Source of the DNA: Prorocentrum cordatum
Taxonomy: Eukaryota > Sar > Dinophyceae > Prorocentrales > Prorocentraceae
Length of the DNA: 64,000 nucleotides
NCBI GenBank assembly: GCA_963575745.1
Contig: CAUYUJ010018645.1
Location: 42,579 to 106,578, forward strand
Direction: 5' to 3'
Part shown: in pieces, positions 20,370 to 32,262 of the stretch
Layout: every line of letters begins with the position of its first letter
How positions within the stretch are numbered: the first letter of the stretch is position 1
The notes under the pieces: model-generated
Database searches by the model: none
What the model was told of the DNA's origin: nothing
The model's input: only the letters and a program-made list of their open reading frames with translations
Program-made: the position numbers and the translations under genes

Positions 20370-23300
20370 TCACATGAAGTTGTCAACTCCACTGCTCATG
20401 CAATCGCCTCACCCACGAACCCGCAACTTGGCGTGCAGAACCCATGCGGGGGCGATTGCGATGACTGCGTGGCGCTGGTTGGAGTGATCTGAACTCATAT
20501 TAAAAACGAAGGGGCTTAACCACGTGCCAATTTCAATGCGCGGGGCGGGCTGGACAAATCTGGGTGCGGGGGGGGCATCCAATCTCCTTCGTGGACAGGA
20601 AGATATGTGCCATTCAGCACGCGATGTGCAATCTATGTTGTGCAGCATGCTGCGCCGCCTATGAGGTGCATGCTAGGTTGCGCAGTCTGCTTGGCGCAAC
20701 GAATGTTGTGCAACGCATGTGGTGCACATCTGCGCGGGGCAATCTACGCGGCGCAATCTACGGGGCGCAATTCACCCTGTTGACCTCGAAGATGGCAACA
20801 CCACTGTTTACGCAATCGCCCCGCCCATCCACTCGCAACTTGAATTTTCGATGACTGCTTGGCGCCGGCTGGGATGAATTGAACTCGACTAAACACTTGA
20901 AAATTGAGCAGTGCATATGCCAACTGCAGCAATGCGCGAGGCCAGCAGGACAAATCTGGGGTCGGGGGGTCGGGGGGTGCAGGCGGAGTCCTGCGCGCAC
21001 AGGAACAATTGTAGGATTCATTGGCTGTGATGCAATCTGTTGCGAGCAGTCCATGCGAAGCAACCTATGCCACGCAAATCTAGCTAGCGCAATCCACGCG
21101 GCGCAACGTGCGATCCACGTGGCGCGAACCTGCGCGGCGCGAACTATGCGGCGCAGTCTGCGCGGTGCAAATCACCGAGCCGCACGTGAAGTCGCCAACT
21201 CCACTGCTCGCGCAATCGCCCCGCCAGCCCACCCACAATTTGGTTCGCAAAACCCATGCGGCGACGATTGCGATGACTCCTTGGCGCTGGCCGGGATGAC
21301 TTGAACTCGCCGCGTGGAAAATGGGCGACGGGGCAGAATCGCACGCCAACTGCCACGCGCGAGGCGGGCTAGACACATCTGGGGGTGAGGGGGCGGGGGA
21401 GGGTGAGAGGCGTCCGAATTCCATGCGCGTGATTCAATGAACGTCGCGCCATCTATTCTGGCGCAAGTCATGTTGCGCAACGCATGCTGCGCAATCTAGG
21501 TTGTGCAATCTACGCGGTGCAATTCACGCTGCGCAATCAACGTGGCGCTAAACTGCGCGGGGGGACTTGCGCGGCGCAGCCAACGTTGCGCAAGTTACCC
21601 TGCCGCGCTTGACGATGCCAAGTCCACTGCTCACGCACGCGCCCCACCCGCCCACCCACCCACATCTTGGTTTGCAGAACCCCTGCGGCGGCGATGGCGA
21701 TGACTGCTTGGCACTGGCTGGGATGATTTGAGTTCATGCCGAATGAGAACGATTTGAGGCAGAGCCACACGCCAATTGCAATGCGCGAAGCTGGCCGGAC
21801 AAATCGGGGGGCGCGGGCGCGCGCGCGGAAGGGGGGGGGGGGCGGCATTCTAATTCCTGCGTGGATAGGTTAACCTGTGACCCAGCACACGATGTGCAAT
21901 CTATCTTGTGCAATCCATGTTGCGCCACCTACGCTGTGCAATCTAGGTGGTACAAGCTACGTGGTGTAATTCGTCGTGCAACCCGCGCGGCGCACATCTG
22001 CGCGGCGAGCTCTATGCGGGGCGGCCAACTCTTCGCCATTCACCCTGTCGGGCTCGAAATGTCAACCCAACTGCTCATGCAATCGCCCAACCCACCTACC
22101 CGCAATTTGGTCCGCAGAACCCATGATGCATTGCGATGACTGCTGGGCGCTGGCTGGGATTGTTAGAATTCTTGTGGGAAGTAAGCGATCAGCATAATCG
22201 CGCGCCAGTTGCCCTGCGCGAGGCTGGCTGGGCAAATCCGGGCGGGGGGCATTATGCTTCCTTTGTAGGCGGGATATTAGATGTGACCCAGTAAATGTTG
22301 TGTAATCTGTCTTCCGCAATCCATGTGGCGCCACCTATGCTGTGCAATCCAGGTTGCGCCGCCTACGTCGTGGTGCACTTGCGCTTTGCAATCCGCGCGG
22401 TGCGAGCCGGCGCGAAAAAACCTACGCGGCGCAACTCGCCCCGCCGAACATGAAACGACCAACTCTTTTGCCCGCGCAATCACCCGACCCGCCCGCCCAC
22501 AACTTCGCTTGCGCAACCCATGGGGTGGCGACTGCGATGACTGCTTAGAGCAGGCTGGCATGATATGGTTCAAATTTGGAAATGAACGATAGGGCAGAAT
22601 CGTACGCCAATGGCAATGCGCGAGGCCGGACGGACAAACCTGGGGGCGGGCGGGCGGGGGGGTGGGCATCCTCACTCCTCTGTGGACATGGTAATATGCG
22701 ATTCAGCGAACGATGTGCAATCTGCCCCGTGCAAACCAGGTTGAGCGACCTACGCTGTGCAATATATGTTGTGCAATGTGTGCAGTTTACGATGTGCAGT
22801 CCATGCGGCGCGCATCTGCGCGGGGCAATCTACGCGGCGCAGTCTACGCGGCGCAATTCGCCCTGCCGCACTTGAAGTTGCCAAATCCACTCCTCAAGCA
22901 CTCGCCCCGCCCACCCACCCGCGCCTTGGTTTGCAGAACCCGCGCGGCGGCGATTGCCATGACTGCTTGGCGCTGGCTGGATTGATACGAATTCGTGCAA
23001 CAAGCTGCGAGCATAATCGCAAGCAGATTGCAAAACGCGGGGCCAGCCAGACCAATCTGGGGGGAGGGCAGGGGGGGGCGCCCTGAATCCTTTGGATACG
23101 TGTGTAAACGCATGTTGTGCAATCTATTTCGCGCAACGCGCGTTCAACCAACCACCTGCGATGTGCGACCTATAGGTTGCACGCAGCAAGTGCTTGGCGC
23201 TGGCTGGGATGACGTGAACTCACGTGGGCAATGAGCGGCAGGACAGAATCGCATTTAAACAACAGAACGCGAGGCAGGCTGAAAATCTCCGGCGGCGGCG

Positions 23301-23600
23301 GCCGCGGGGGGGCGGGTGGGCGGGCGCGACGTGGGCCCTTTGAAGACAGGGGTCTAAGTCGTGCGATCGACGCGGTGCAATTTATGCTGCGCAATGCATG
23401 CGGCGCGAAGTGGCGCGACGCAGTCTACATGGCCCAGTCTACGCGGCGCAGTTCGCCCCGCCGAACTTGACGACGTCAACTCCACTGCTCGCGCAGTCGC
23501 CCCGCCTGCCCGCCCGCCCGCAACTTGGTCTGCAGAGCCCGCGCGGCGGCACATGTAACGTGCTTGACGCTGGCTGGCGCGTCGCCACGGCCGCGCAAGC
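20370..23600. repeat. Satellite of about 420 bp, block 2, about 8 units
   Basis: The landmark ggcgctggctgg or close variants lies near 20469, 20858, 21281, 21708, 22145, 22543, 22966, 23194 and 23564, giving spacings of 389, 423, 427, 437, 398, 423, 228 and 370. Each unit ends in a patch of 9-10 bp subrepeats (tgtgcaatc, gcgcaatc, tacgcggcgca). Units are divergent, so this is an old array. A diverged part-unit lies at 25385-25560. Confidence 0.85.
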
Positions 23601-23689
23601 GCGCCGGCAGGCGCAGGGCGGCCAGCTAGTCTGGCGGAGCCGACCAAGCCGCGATGGAGCGCAGGCGCTTCAGTGCGAGTCGGTAAAAG

Positions 23690-23825
23690 TGGGCGCGCGC
23701 AGCATCGCGGCAACGTCGACAAACGCAGACGCGATGATGATAATAGCGATGCTGGTGGGGAAGATGACGATTGCGAATCCAAGGCCAATCGCGGCGCCGA
23801 TGGCGCCCGCGCGTCGGCGATGAAG
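23690..23825. repeat. Dispersed repeat family H, copy 2
   Basis: Shares words with 12310-12475 and 25635-25790 (gcgatgctggtg; ggccaat; gcgcgtcggcgatga at its right end). The minus-strand peptide contains TSIAIIIIASAFVDV. Confidence 0.65.
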
Positions 23826-23948
23826 ATTGTGAAAGATTTGAAAGATTTCGACATGCGCGCGCGGCCGACGGGCGCGAGTGGCCCGCGTAAGATTATCCGA
23901 CAGGGATCGCACCCTCCCGCTCCCCTCCCCCGCCCACCTCGGGAGGAG

Positions 23949-24848
23949 AAAAACGTTCAACCCCAGATGCGAGTGCAACCAGGGGTGCGCCCAGTGCCCT
24001 TGCGTTGCGCCGAGGGCGCGGCGCGCTCGAACCACGCCCCCAGCCGCGTTCAGCCCACCCCGCCGCCATCATTTGCAACTCGGAGATTGTGCTATCGATC
24101 CTTGAAATACAACTTGGCATCCCTGACCGCGTAACTCCATCCGACCATCCCTTCGTTTTCCATGCCCCCTCGCCCTCCACCCCTCCTCGCCCCCTTCACC
24201 CCCCATCCTCCCGCCGCGCCCGCGACGAGGGGAGTAGACGGCGGGGCGAGGGGCTTCGGACTGGCCGGGGGGGCGGCGCATGCCGCGAGTAAATTTACCC
24301 CCGCGGGGAAAACCTACATGCGCAACCCCAGGTGAACCCCTTCGGAAAATTATATGCGCAACCCCGGATGAAGGTCCCACCAGACATCGAAAAACAACAC
24401 ACGTAACATGCGCAAGCAAACATGAAGGTTTGTGGGAAAACGAAATGAGTACAACCTGAGGTGAAGGCCCCGCTGAGTAAATTTACCCCAGCGAACGCTT
24501 GCGCGGGCACCGACAGCTGATAACGCCGCAGCGCCCCCCCCCCCCAAAAAAAAAAAAAAGATCACACGCTACGTCCTGATTGCTTCCTGGGCGCAGCCCC
24601 GCGCGGCGGGACATCAATTTCGACCCACCGAACCTGGCCTGGGCAAGCGCAAATCAATCCCGCGCCTCCGAAGCAACCACGCGCGGAAGGCCGCGCAAGA
24701 AAACCGCGCACAAAGCGCGTCGTGGCCGCAAGAACGCGCCGCTCGGGTCGGCGCGCAGAAACGTAACGCACACGGGAACGGCATGCGCCATTTCCAAAGG
24801 GTACACATTCACCCCAGGTTGCACTCGCAGCTGGGGTTGAACGTTTTT
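23949..24848. mobile_element. Non-coding element with 39-bp terminal inverted repeats (900 bp)
   Basis: Left arm 23949-23987 begins aaaaacgttcaaccccag. The right arm 24810-24848 is its reverse complement with two mismatches over 39 bp. Inside are two copies of gagtaaatttacccc (about 24287 and 24477) and several gcgcaacccc.ggtgaa words. No open frame encodes a transposase, so it would be non-autonomous. No target duplication is obvious. An old inverted duplication is the alternative. Confidence 0.65.
24543..24560. repeat. Poly-C/poly-A run
   Basis: A C run followed directly by an A run, similar in kind to the homopolymer island at 1470. It may be a consensus artefact. Confidence 0.5.
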
Positions 24849-24968
24849 GGCTCTCTGACCCACCCACCCCCCGCGTTGCCCCCGCGCCCGCCCGCCCGTC
24901 CGCCACCCCCACCACCGCCCGCAAACGCGCAAATGTGTTTGGATGATCAGTCGCATCCGATGAGGATG

Positions 24969-24971
<3 letters not shown>

Positions 24972-25022
<51 letters not shown>

Positions 25023-25027
25023 ATTGT

Positions 25028-25063
<36 letters not shown>

Positions 25064-25070
25064 AACGACG
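24972..25070. repeat. (TA)n and (TG)n microsatellite
   Basis: A pure ta run, then tg, then at-rich atacat words. Confidence 0.95.
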
Positions 25071-25634
25071 GTTTCCGCGCGAATTCGCAAGGACGCCCTT
25101 TTTTCCTTCAAACCATCAATGCAAAACACTTTGTCACACTGTCGTGTTTGTTTTATTACTACTGTTTGTGCTTTCGGTGGCCCCGATCTTGAAACCCTTG
25201 CGGAACCAGCGGGTTTGGAATGATGTCGGCATGCGCGAGCGCCACCGCGCGCGCGTGGACATAACTACTTTGCCTTGGTTTTCGGTCGGAAGGGATTCCT
25301 GAAGGCTGAAAATGTGCAAAGAACGAGCGCGCACGTAGTATGGTTTGTCAAGGATTGGCCGGGGTGGCGCGCGCTCATACAGAGAATGTAGGATCTGGCA
25401 AAATCATGCGCAAATTGCACATCCCCAGGGGAGCGGGATAAGCCCTGGGGAACTCCAGCGTTCGCGCAATCGCCCCCGCCCACCCACCCGCAACCTGGCT
25501 TGCACAACCCAGGCGGCGGCGGTTGCGCTGATTGCTCCTCGCAGGCCGGCGCGTCGCCGCGGCCGCGCCAGCGCGCGCAGGCTCGCGCGCGGAGAGGCCG
25601 CGCGGGCACTTCAGCGCGAGCCCGCGACTCGGAA
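25071..25634. other. No gene; diverged satellite and hairpin-family remnants
   Basis: 25190-25250 carries a diverged hairpin-family copy and 25385-25560 a diverged unit of the 420-bp satellite (cacccacccgcaacctggct). Confidence 0.5.
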
Positions 25635-25790
25635 GGGCGCGGTATCATGGCGACGTCGACAACGGCAGACGCGAGAATGACAGTAGCGATGCTGGTGACG
25701 ACAATGAGAATGACGACGGCAGGGCCAATGACGGGCCAGATGTCGATCACGCCGATGGTCTCTGCGCGTCGGCGATGAGGGTCTTGGGGG
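25635..25790. repeat. Dispersed repeat family H, copy 3
   Basis: Contains atggcgacgtcgacaacggc, agcgatgctggtgacgac and gcgcgtcggcgatgag. The minus-strand peptide contains TSIATVILASAVVDVAM, clearly related to copy 2. Confidence 0.65.
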
Positions 25791-25854
25791 GACTTCGATG
25801 CGCGCGCGCGGCCGACGGGCGCGAGCGGCCTGCGTGGTCGAATTTGACAGGGGT

Positions 25855-26330
25855 CGCCCCCCCCCCCCCGCCCCCCCAGCAAGCGCGCAGAAGCGTTCGA
25901 ATGCTCTCGACACGCGCGCGCGATAGGCCCGCTTGGTCGCATCAGATGATGATGTTGGAGAGAACGCGTTTCACGGGCGCTCGCCTTGGGAACATTCGGC
26001 GGCGCGTTTCGAACTGGGGGGTGGGCTCCCCCTCCTCACCACTCGGCGCCGTCGATCAAAACCAAAGGGACTCCCCTCCCCCCCAAGCCCTCCCCCCTCC
26101 CGAACCCCCCCCCTCTACACCCACCCACCCACCCAAGCGGGGGGGGTTCAAAACCCTCCCCCCCCCTCGGCGCCGGCGCCAGCGCTGGCGGCCGCCAACA
26201 GCGCCGACGGCGGGGACGCAGCGACGATGACCAACGGCAGCCCAAGGGAGAGGGGGGTGGGGGGGTTGAACCCCCCCTAACGCGGCGGGGGGGGGGGGGG
26301 GTTTGAAACCCCCCCCCACCCTGGCGCCGG
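25855..26330. other. C- and G-run rich interval, no gene
   Basis: Several C and G homopolymers of 7-14 bases, plus two loose copies of ggcgccggcgc..gctggcggc..cagcgcc around 26170 and 26330. Confidence 0.5.
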
Positions 26331-26394
26331 CGCCGCGCTGGCGGCGGCCAGCAGCGCCGGCGCTGGCGCCTTCGACGGCGGGGACGCAGCGACG

Positions 26395-27225
26395 ATTACC
26401 ACCACTACCACCACCGACACCACCACGGCCACCACTACCACCGTCTCAACCCACCACCACCACCACCACCACCACCAACCCACCACACAACCACCACCAC
26501 CACCACAGCCACCACCACCACCACAACCACCACAACTCACCATCACACCTACCACCACCACACCACCACTACCACCACCACCACCACCACAATCTACCAC
26601 GCCACCACCACCACCACCACCGCCACAACCACCAAAACTACCAGCAGAACAACCCACCGCCACCACCACAAACCACTACACCACCACCACCGCCACCACC
26701 ACCACCAGCACCACCTCCACAAACCACCGCCACCACCACAACCCACCACCACCACCACCGCCACCACAAACACCACCACCACAACTCACCAGCAGCACCA
26801 CCATCACAAAAACACACCACCACAACCCACCACTACCACCACCACCACCACCACAATCTACCACACCACCACCACCGCCACAAGCACCACCACTACCAGC
26901 AGCACAACCCACCACCACAACCACAAAACACCACGCCACCACCACCACCACGGCCACCACCACCACCACCAGCACCACTTCCACAAACCACCGCCACCAT
27001 CACCACAACCAACCACCACCACCACCACCACCACAAACCACCACCACACCACCACCAAACCACCACCACCACCACCAAACCACCACCACCACCACAAACC
27101 ACCACCACCACTACCACCACCACAAACCACCACCACACCACCACCAAACCACCACCACCGCCACCACCACCACCACCACCCACCACCACCACCACCAACC
27201 ACCACCACCCACCACCGTCGTCCTC
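26395..27225. repeat. (ACC)n microsatellite of about 0.83 kb
   Basis: acc triplets with act, aca and agc variants. Longer internal similarities (for example around 26650-26750 and 26900-27000) suggest duplication of blocks within the array. Confidence 0.94.
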
Positions 27226-27765
27226 GTCGACGCTCCCCGCCGCCGCCGCCCGCCGCCGCAGGCCGCCGGCGCCGGCCCAGAAAGGGAAATCGTCGCCCCC
27301 GCCGCCGCCGCCAGCCCCCCCCCCCTCCGTCATGGGTGGGGGGGGGTCGAAACCTTCCCCCCCCCTCCATCAAGGGGCGGGGGGGTGGGGTCCAGTTCCA
27401 ACCCCCCCCCTCCAAGCGAGCACAGAAAGCGCTCGTTCAAATGTTGAAAACCGATGGCTTTCGAAGGACCTCGCAATAGCGCGCAGTTTTTCGTATGTTG
27501 CTGTTGTTGTGAAATCATGATCCAGATCAATTGGTTTGTCATGTTGTTGGGAAGCTCTAATTTGATTTGTTTACGTCACTTACGCGTTTTGTTGCAAATG
27601 TCGGCATCATGCGCGCGCGACGGCGCGCCTGTGTGGACTTTGTCTCGTCGAATTGCACAAGGGTTAATGCAAACTGATGACTGTGGATAAGCGAATGTGC
27701 GCGTAGTATCATTTGACAAAGGACGATAGGGCAGAATCGAATGTCAATTGATATCCCAGGGGGGG
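27226..27765. other. No gene recognised
   Basis: CG-rich start, C/G runs at 27310-27410, then hairpin-family words (aaaccgatggctttcgaagg near 27450; gcatcatgcgcgcgcgacgg near 27604). Confidence 0.45.
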
Positions 27766-27769
27766 CGAC

Positions 27770-28105
27770 AATTCCGGGGCGGAACGGGGCGGCGACGGCA
27801 ACAACATAGCCGCCACAGGGCACACAGGCCCAGACATCTGGCGACGACGAGGCGGCGACAGGGAGGCGACGGGGGCAACATAGCTGCAAGCGCGGCGCTC
27901 TGGCCCAGTCGACGGGCGGCGACGAGGCGGCGACAGGGCGGCGACGGCGGCAACATATCCGCCAGAGCGGCACACAAGCCCAGACGACGGGCGGCGACGA
28001 GGCGGCGACGGCGGCTGCATAGCCGCCAGACCAACACACGGGCGGCGACGAGGCAGCGACGGGGCGGCGACGGCGGCGACATAGCCGCCAGACCGACACA
28101 CCAGC
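27770..28105. repeat. Tandem repeat of about 65-75 bp, about 5 copies
   Basis: Units share acgggcggcgacgaggcggc and caacatagccgcca. The landmark atagccgcca or a variant recurs near 27806, 27878, 27953, 28018 and 28080. Confidence 0.8.
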
Positions 28106-28505
28106 CAAATTCTAGATTCCAGAAGTAAAAACCCCTACGTGCAAGCACTGTTTGGGGAAACTGGGCCAATCCCTGCTGCTAACGCTGGCGGGCCGAACGT
28201 GCTCCAGAAGCGGGGCCAGCCTGCCTGTGAGCTGGTTCAGAAACGCTGGCCCAGCTCCTTCGGGCGGAGGCTTCGCAAGCAAGCGCTCGACTGTGATGAT
28301 ACTGGTGCGTCTGCTTCGATGCCAAGCGGCGCTGGCCACGATTTCGCGGTCACGCCGGCCAACCTCGGCGCGGCGACGGCGCGCCGAACTCCACGCGTGC
28401 AAGGGCATCGGGCGTCCGACGGCAGTCTGCCGATTTTTTTGGTTGGTGGTCGAGGCACGGTGCCCCAGGCCTGTCGCCCACTTCCGCAAGGCCCGCCCGC
28501 TGGCG
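28106..28505. other. No gene recognised
   Basis: GC-rich with overlapping frames on both strands (a 226-codon minus frame extends into the G-rich tract), none with a recognisable domain. Confidence 0.4.
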
Positions 28506-28509
28506 CCGC

Positions 28510-29115
28510 CCTCGGGTAGTGGGGGGTAGGAGTGGGGAGGGGTGGGGGGCGGGGAGGGGGGCGGGGGGGGGGGGGGGCGAAGGGGGAAGCTGGGGGTGGG
28601 AGGTGGGGCAAAGGGGGAAGCTGGGGGTGGGAGGGTGGGAATCAGCACAGGAGGACAGGCTCCCTGGAAGGGCGCTTGGGGGGGAGGGGGGAAAAAGACT
28701 GGGGCGGGGAGGAGGCGACGGGTGGGGGACAGACGATGGCACGGGGGACGAAAAGGACGGAAGGAGTTCCGAGGAAACCCAGGCCGCAGCATCGATGCTG
28801 CACTACACCCTTCCGCCTCGACTCCCCCCCCACGCAGATCCCTGCAAGTTTTTCCTTCTCACTGCGGAGGAGGAGGAGGAGGAGGAGGAGGAGGGAGGAG
28901 GGAGGAGGAGGAGGAGGGAGGAGGAGGAGGGAGGGAGGAGGAGGAGGGAGAGGAGGAGGAGGGAGAGGGAGGGGAGGGAGGGAGGGAGGGAGGGAGGAGG
29001 AGGAGGAGGAGGAGGAGGAGGAGGAGGAGAGGAGGAGGAGGAGGAGGAGGAGGAGGAGGAGGAGGAGGAGGAGGAGGAGGAGGGAGGGAGGGAGGGAGGG
29101 AGGGAGGGAGGAGGA
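28510..29115. repeat. G-rich tract and (GGA)n/(GGGA)n microsatellite
   Basis: G runs and gggggtggga words to about 28735, then from 28865 to 29115 gga and ggga units. Strong strand asymmetry, with potential for G-quadruplex or triplex DNA. Confidence 0.9.
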
Positions 29116-30010
29116 GGACCGCAAGAGCGAACACCGTGGGCCCGCCGGTCAGACGGGCCCCTTCTTGAGAAAGGGCACTGCATGGGGTCCAGCGACGGCC
29201 CCCGTGCGACGAGGACGCCCCACCAACCGCATAGCTGCTGCACACGTGGGCGCTGGTTGCTTCAATTCGAGGAGCCGCCCTGCATCCGTACACCCTGCGA
29301 AATGTTTAGGAAATCATGGGCTAAGAAATTCATAGTCTCAGATCTTGAACAAAAACCCAGCATTTCCATTCAAAACTCAGGACTTACATTGAAACGTCAA
29401 GAATAATCGAGACTCTGGCCGAAAACTCAAGTTTTCTTAGGCATCGCCTAAGGTGTAGAGATGTTGTGCACGCGGCATGGAAGAAGCTACGTGTTGGCTG
29501 GTGGCTTTGGCGCAGGCCTGCAGCGAAGGCCACATCACTCGAACTGGGTCGTCCTTCCATCCTTGCAGCTAGGTTGCAAGCTTTTTTGAGGGCGACGTGC
29601 GCGGCGCTGAGACGAGAGCCCTACTTTGGAAATGAACCGCCCTCCATGGTTTCAACACACGAGTGCGTGCGGCGCTATGGCGGGAGCTCAATTGTGACAA
29701 GGGTCCGCCCTTCACCCTTGCAACTGCTGAAGGCTCCGAGCCGCCGATAGCCTCCAGATCTCAGGGCCGTGAGTGGCAAGGAAGGCGAAACGCACCGAGC
29801 CGCCTCAGCCACACGCCTGCCGGTGCGACAGGGAGGAGACGCCGACGATGAAGGAACATCGTGAGGCAGGGAGACGAGGGATGGAGGGCGGGAAGCCCCC
29901 CTCCCCCTCGCCCCCTCGACCCCGGCCCCTCCTCCTCTCCCGCCCTCCAGACCACCCTTCTCCTCCTCGCCCTGTCTCTCCGCCTCTCCGTCCCTCCCTC
30001 CTCTCCTCTC
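29116..30010. other. No gene; AT-richer patch and two copies of a dispersed short repeat
   Basis: 29300-29460 is AT-richer than its surroundings. Near 29598 and 29666 two copies of g.gcg.cggcgct..g.cg.gag precede ccgccctccat-like words. The same repeat occurs at 41045-41215. Confidence 0.5.
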
Positions 30011-30011
30011 C

Positions 30012-30165
30012 TCCTCTCCTCACCTCCTCTCCCTGCCTCCTCTCCCTGCCTCCTCCTCTCCTCTCCTCTCCTCTCCTCTCCTCTCCTCTCCTCTCCTCTC
30101 CTCCCCTCTCCTCTCCTCTCCTCTCCTCTCCTCTCCTCTCCCTCCTCTCCCTGCCTCGCTCCCGG
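30012..30165. repeat. (CTCCT)n microsatellite
   Basis: Pentanucleotide ctcct units, pure between about 30055 and 30140. Confidence 0.94.
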
Positions 30166-30443
30166 CCGCCACCCCCTCGCCTCCTCCCGGAGGCAGCGCG
30201 GGGATGGCGACGGGGCGCGCGCGGGAGGCCCGCCGCGCGACCCGCGCATTGCAGGCGGGCGCGGGGCCCCGCGGCCCGCGGCGACTGCGCCGCTGGCCCG
30301 GCCGGCAGCCCGGCGGTGGGAGGCCCGAGGGCGCCGGCGGGGCCGCGCCCTCACTCCTGGGGGGCAGCTCCTCCCCCTCTTCCTCCTGCTCCTCTTCCTC
30401 CTCCTTCTCCTTCCCCCTCCTCCTCCTAGGTGGGCACGACATA

Positions 30444-31201
30444 TGCGTAGGGCGAAGGAAGCGATCACCAATGTCACGGCGATGGTGAGTCAGCAGCAAG
30501 AGACAGGTACGTCGGACACAGCCCTTTATCACAAGCTGTCGAACTTGATGATTGAGCTTGGCCGTTTCGTGGCGAAGGTGTTGTCCGAGACGGCCGTGCT
30601 CAGCGAGCTCGACAGCTGGGCGTCTGACTTTTTTCTCTCAGGAATGGAGTTCCTTGTCTATCCAGAAGTCGATGCAGTGCTGGATGCAATCGAGGCCAAA
30701 GCAGCGGAGCTTGCTGAGGCACACAGCCAGAAGACCGCCAAAGCCTGGAGGGACTGGGCGGCAGCCAGCTTTATTAACGGTGCGCGATTCGCGCATAGGC
30801 ACACGAAAGGGAGGGCGTTGCAGGAGGTGGTTAATGCAAATGTGACTGCTCGCACGCCTGCCCAGCCGCATCAGTTAGCCGATAAGGCCATGAGGGAATG
30901 GGAGAATATCTGGACGATGCATGATGTTGCCGCCCCACAGTTGCCAGCAGAAGCGAAGGACTGGGAAGAGCTCCCACCTTTGACTGTGCTGGACGTGCAG
31001 CGCGCCATCCTTCAGTTTCCATGGGCGACGGGAGTCGGCCAGTTTAGCTTTGCACCCCGCAGTCTTATTTTCCTGAGCAATTCAGGCCTGGCGGCCGTAG
31101 CCAAGCTATTCATGAAGTGTGAAAGTCTCTTGATCTGGCCATCTCGTAGACTGCTGACGCAGCTTGTTCGCCCCCCAAGGCGTCAGGAGGATGTAGATTG
31201 A
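30444..31201 (+). CDS. Retroelement fragment: linker and N-terminal RT region
   Basis: The frame stays open upstream to 29861, but there it only translates microsatellite. From about 30444 the composition becomes protein-like: a helical, charged region with a repeated Ala/Glu pattern, then FPWATGVGQFSFAPR and SGLAAVAKLF, which match the start of a non-LTR RT domain (the motif that ends in PR.L..LS..GL..L). The frame stops at 31199-31201. Shifting one base at the C run near 31172 joins PKASGGCR to IALLNTLLRVW of the next frame, the usual motif before RT motif A. Homopolymer error or a real mutation would both explain this. Confidence 0.75.
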
Positions 31202-32262
31202 TTGCGCTCTTGAACACGCTTCTGAGAGTCTGGGGTAGAGCCCGCAGGCCCATGGCGGATGCCTGGGAGGTTGAGCACGACCTCGAATGTTTCTGGGGGG
31301 CGGGAGCTGGCAGGTCGAGCTCGGACAGCGCGTTTTCTTTGAATCTTGATGCTGAGATTGCGCACGAGATAGGAGAGGACAGCCTCACTGTCTTTCTCGA
31401 TATGCTGAAATGCTATGAGACTGTCATCTTGCAGAGCCTGCTTCACGAGGCTAGGCTGAATCAGTTCCCGATGAGATTAGCATGGATGACGATTCAGACA
31501 TACTTGCAACCCCGCTGCCTGCGTGCCTTTGCTTCACTGTCTGTGCCAGTGCAGTCCAATCAGGGTATCCTAGCAGGCTGTTCTTTGGCCACTACAATGC
31601 TTCGGGTCCTGTTGCATAGAAGCCTGCAGGATAGCATGACTGTGTACCCCGCGGTCAAGCCGCGAACGCTGATCGATGACGTGAGCTTCCACTGGACTGG
31701 TGAACGGACCAGGGAGGGAGAGCACGACGGTCAGGCTGGAGACTTGGCCAATGCAGTTCACAGCTTTTGTCTCAGCGTGAGGCCGCTCGGGTTAGTAGTC
31801 CAGCCGAGCAAGTCAGGGTTCGTTGCGAACACGACTCGAGGTCGAGATAGATTCGCTCGATTAGTCGAGCCTCTTCGTATGAGAGCGAAGCGAGCGATGC
31901 GCAATCTAGGGCACGAGATGCACGGCACTGGGGTTTTGCGTGTGCAAGAAAAGACGCGTCTTAAGAGTCTCACGGCTCGTAGGCGCAAAATGTGGGGATT
32001 GAAGCACGCCGCGGGGGAGGCCGTGAAATCCTTGTGGAGGACGGGGCTCCTCCCAGCTGGCGGCCATGGCGCTGGAGTGTCTGGGATATCAGACACGGCG
32101 ATTCGAGAGCTTCGGACGCTCGCTGGAGGCATGTGCGGGGCCAAGCCCAAGGCGTCGCTCACCCTGTTCTTAGCAACGCAGCGAGACGACAGGTTCGACC
32201 CTATTTTTGATGCGACGGTTCCTCTGGTGGTTAGGTTTGCTTCGTTCATCTGGGACATATAG
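31198..32262 (+). CDS. Retroelement reverse transcriptase core
   Basis: 354 codons. Motif A is FLDMLKCYE near residue 66 with the first catalytic Asp. The motif B counterpart is NQGILAGCS near 120. Motif C is LIDDVSF near 159-161 with both Asp present. All three catalytic Asp are therefore retained. The C-terminal part is thumb-like. The first Met lies inside the RT motif IALLNTLL, so it is not a true start. The frame is lost again after FASFIWD, where the third frame takes over. The catalytic pattern suggests recent activity, but the frameshifts make this copy defective as written. Confidence 0.85.
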   Translation: MIALLNTLLRVWGRARRPMADAWEVEHDLECFWGAGAGRSSSDSAFSLNLDAEIAHEIGEDSLTVFLDMLKCYETVILQSLLHEARLNQFPMRLAWMTIQTYLQPRCLRAFASLSVPVQSNQGILAGCSLATTMLRVLLHRSLQDSMTVYPAVKPRTLIDDVSFHWTGERTREGEHDGQAGDLANAVHSFCLSVRPLGLVVQPSKSGFVANTTRGRDRFARLVEPLRMRAKRAMRNLGHEMHGTGVLRVQEKTRLKSLTARRRKMWGLKHAAGEAVKSLWRTGLLPAGGHGAGVSGISDTAIRELRTLAGGMCGAKPKASLTLFLATQRDDRFDPIFDATVPLVVRFASFIWDI

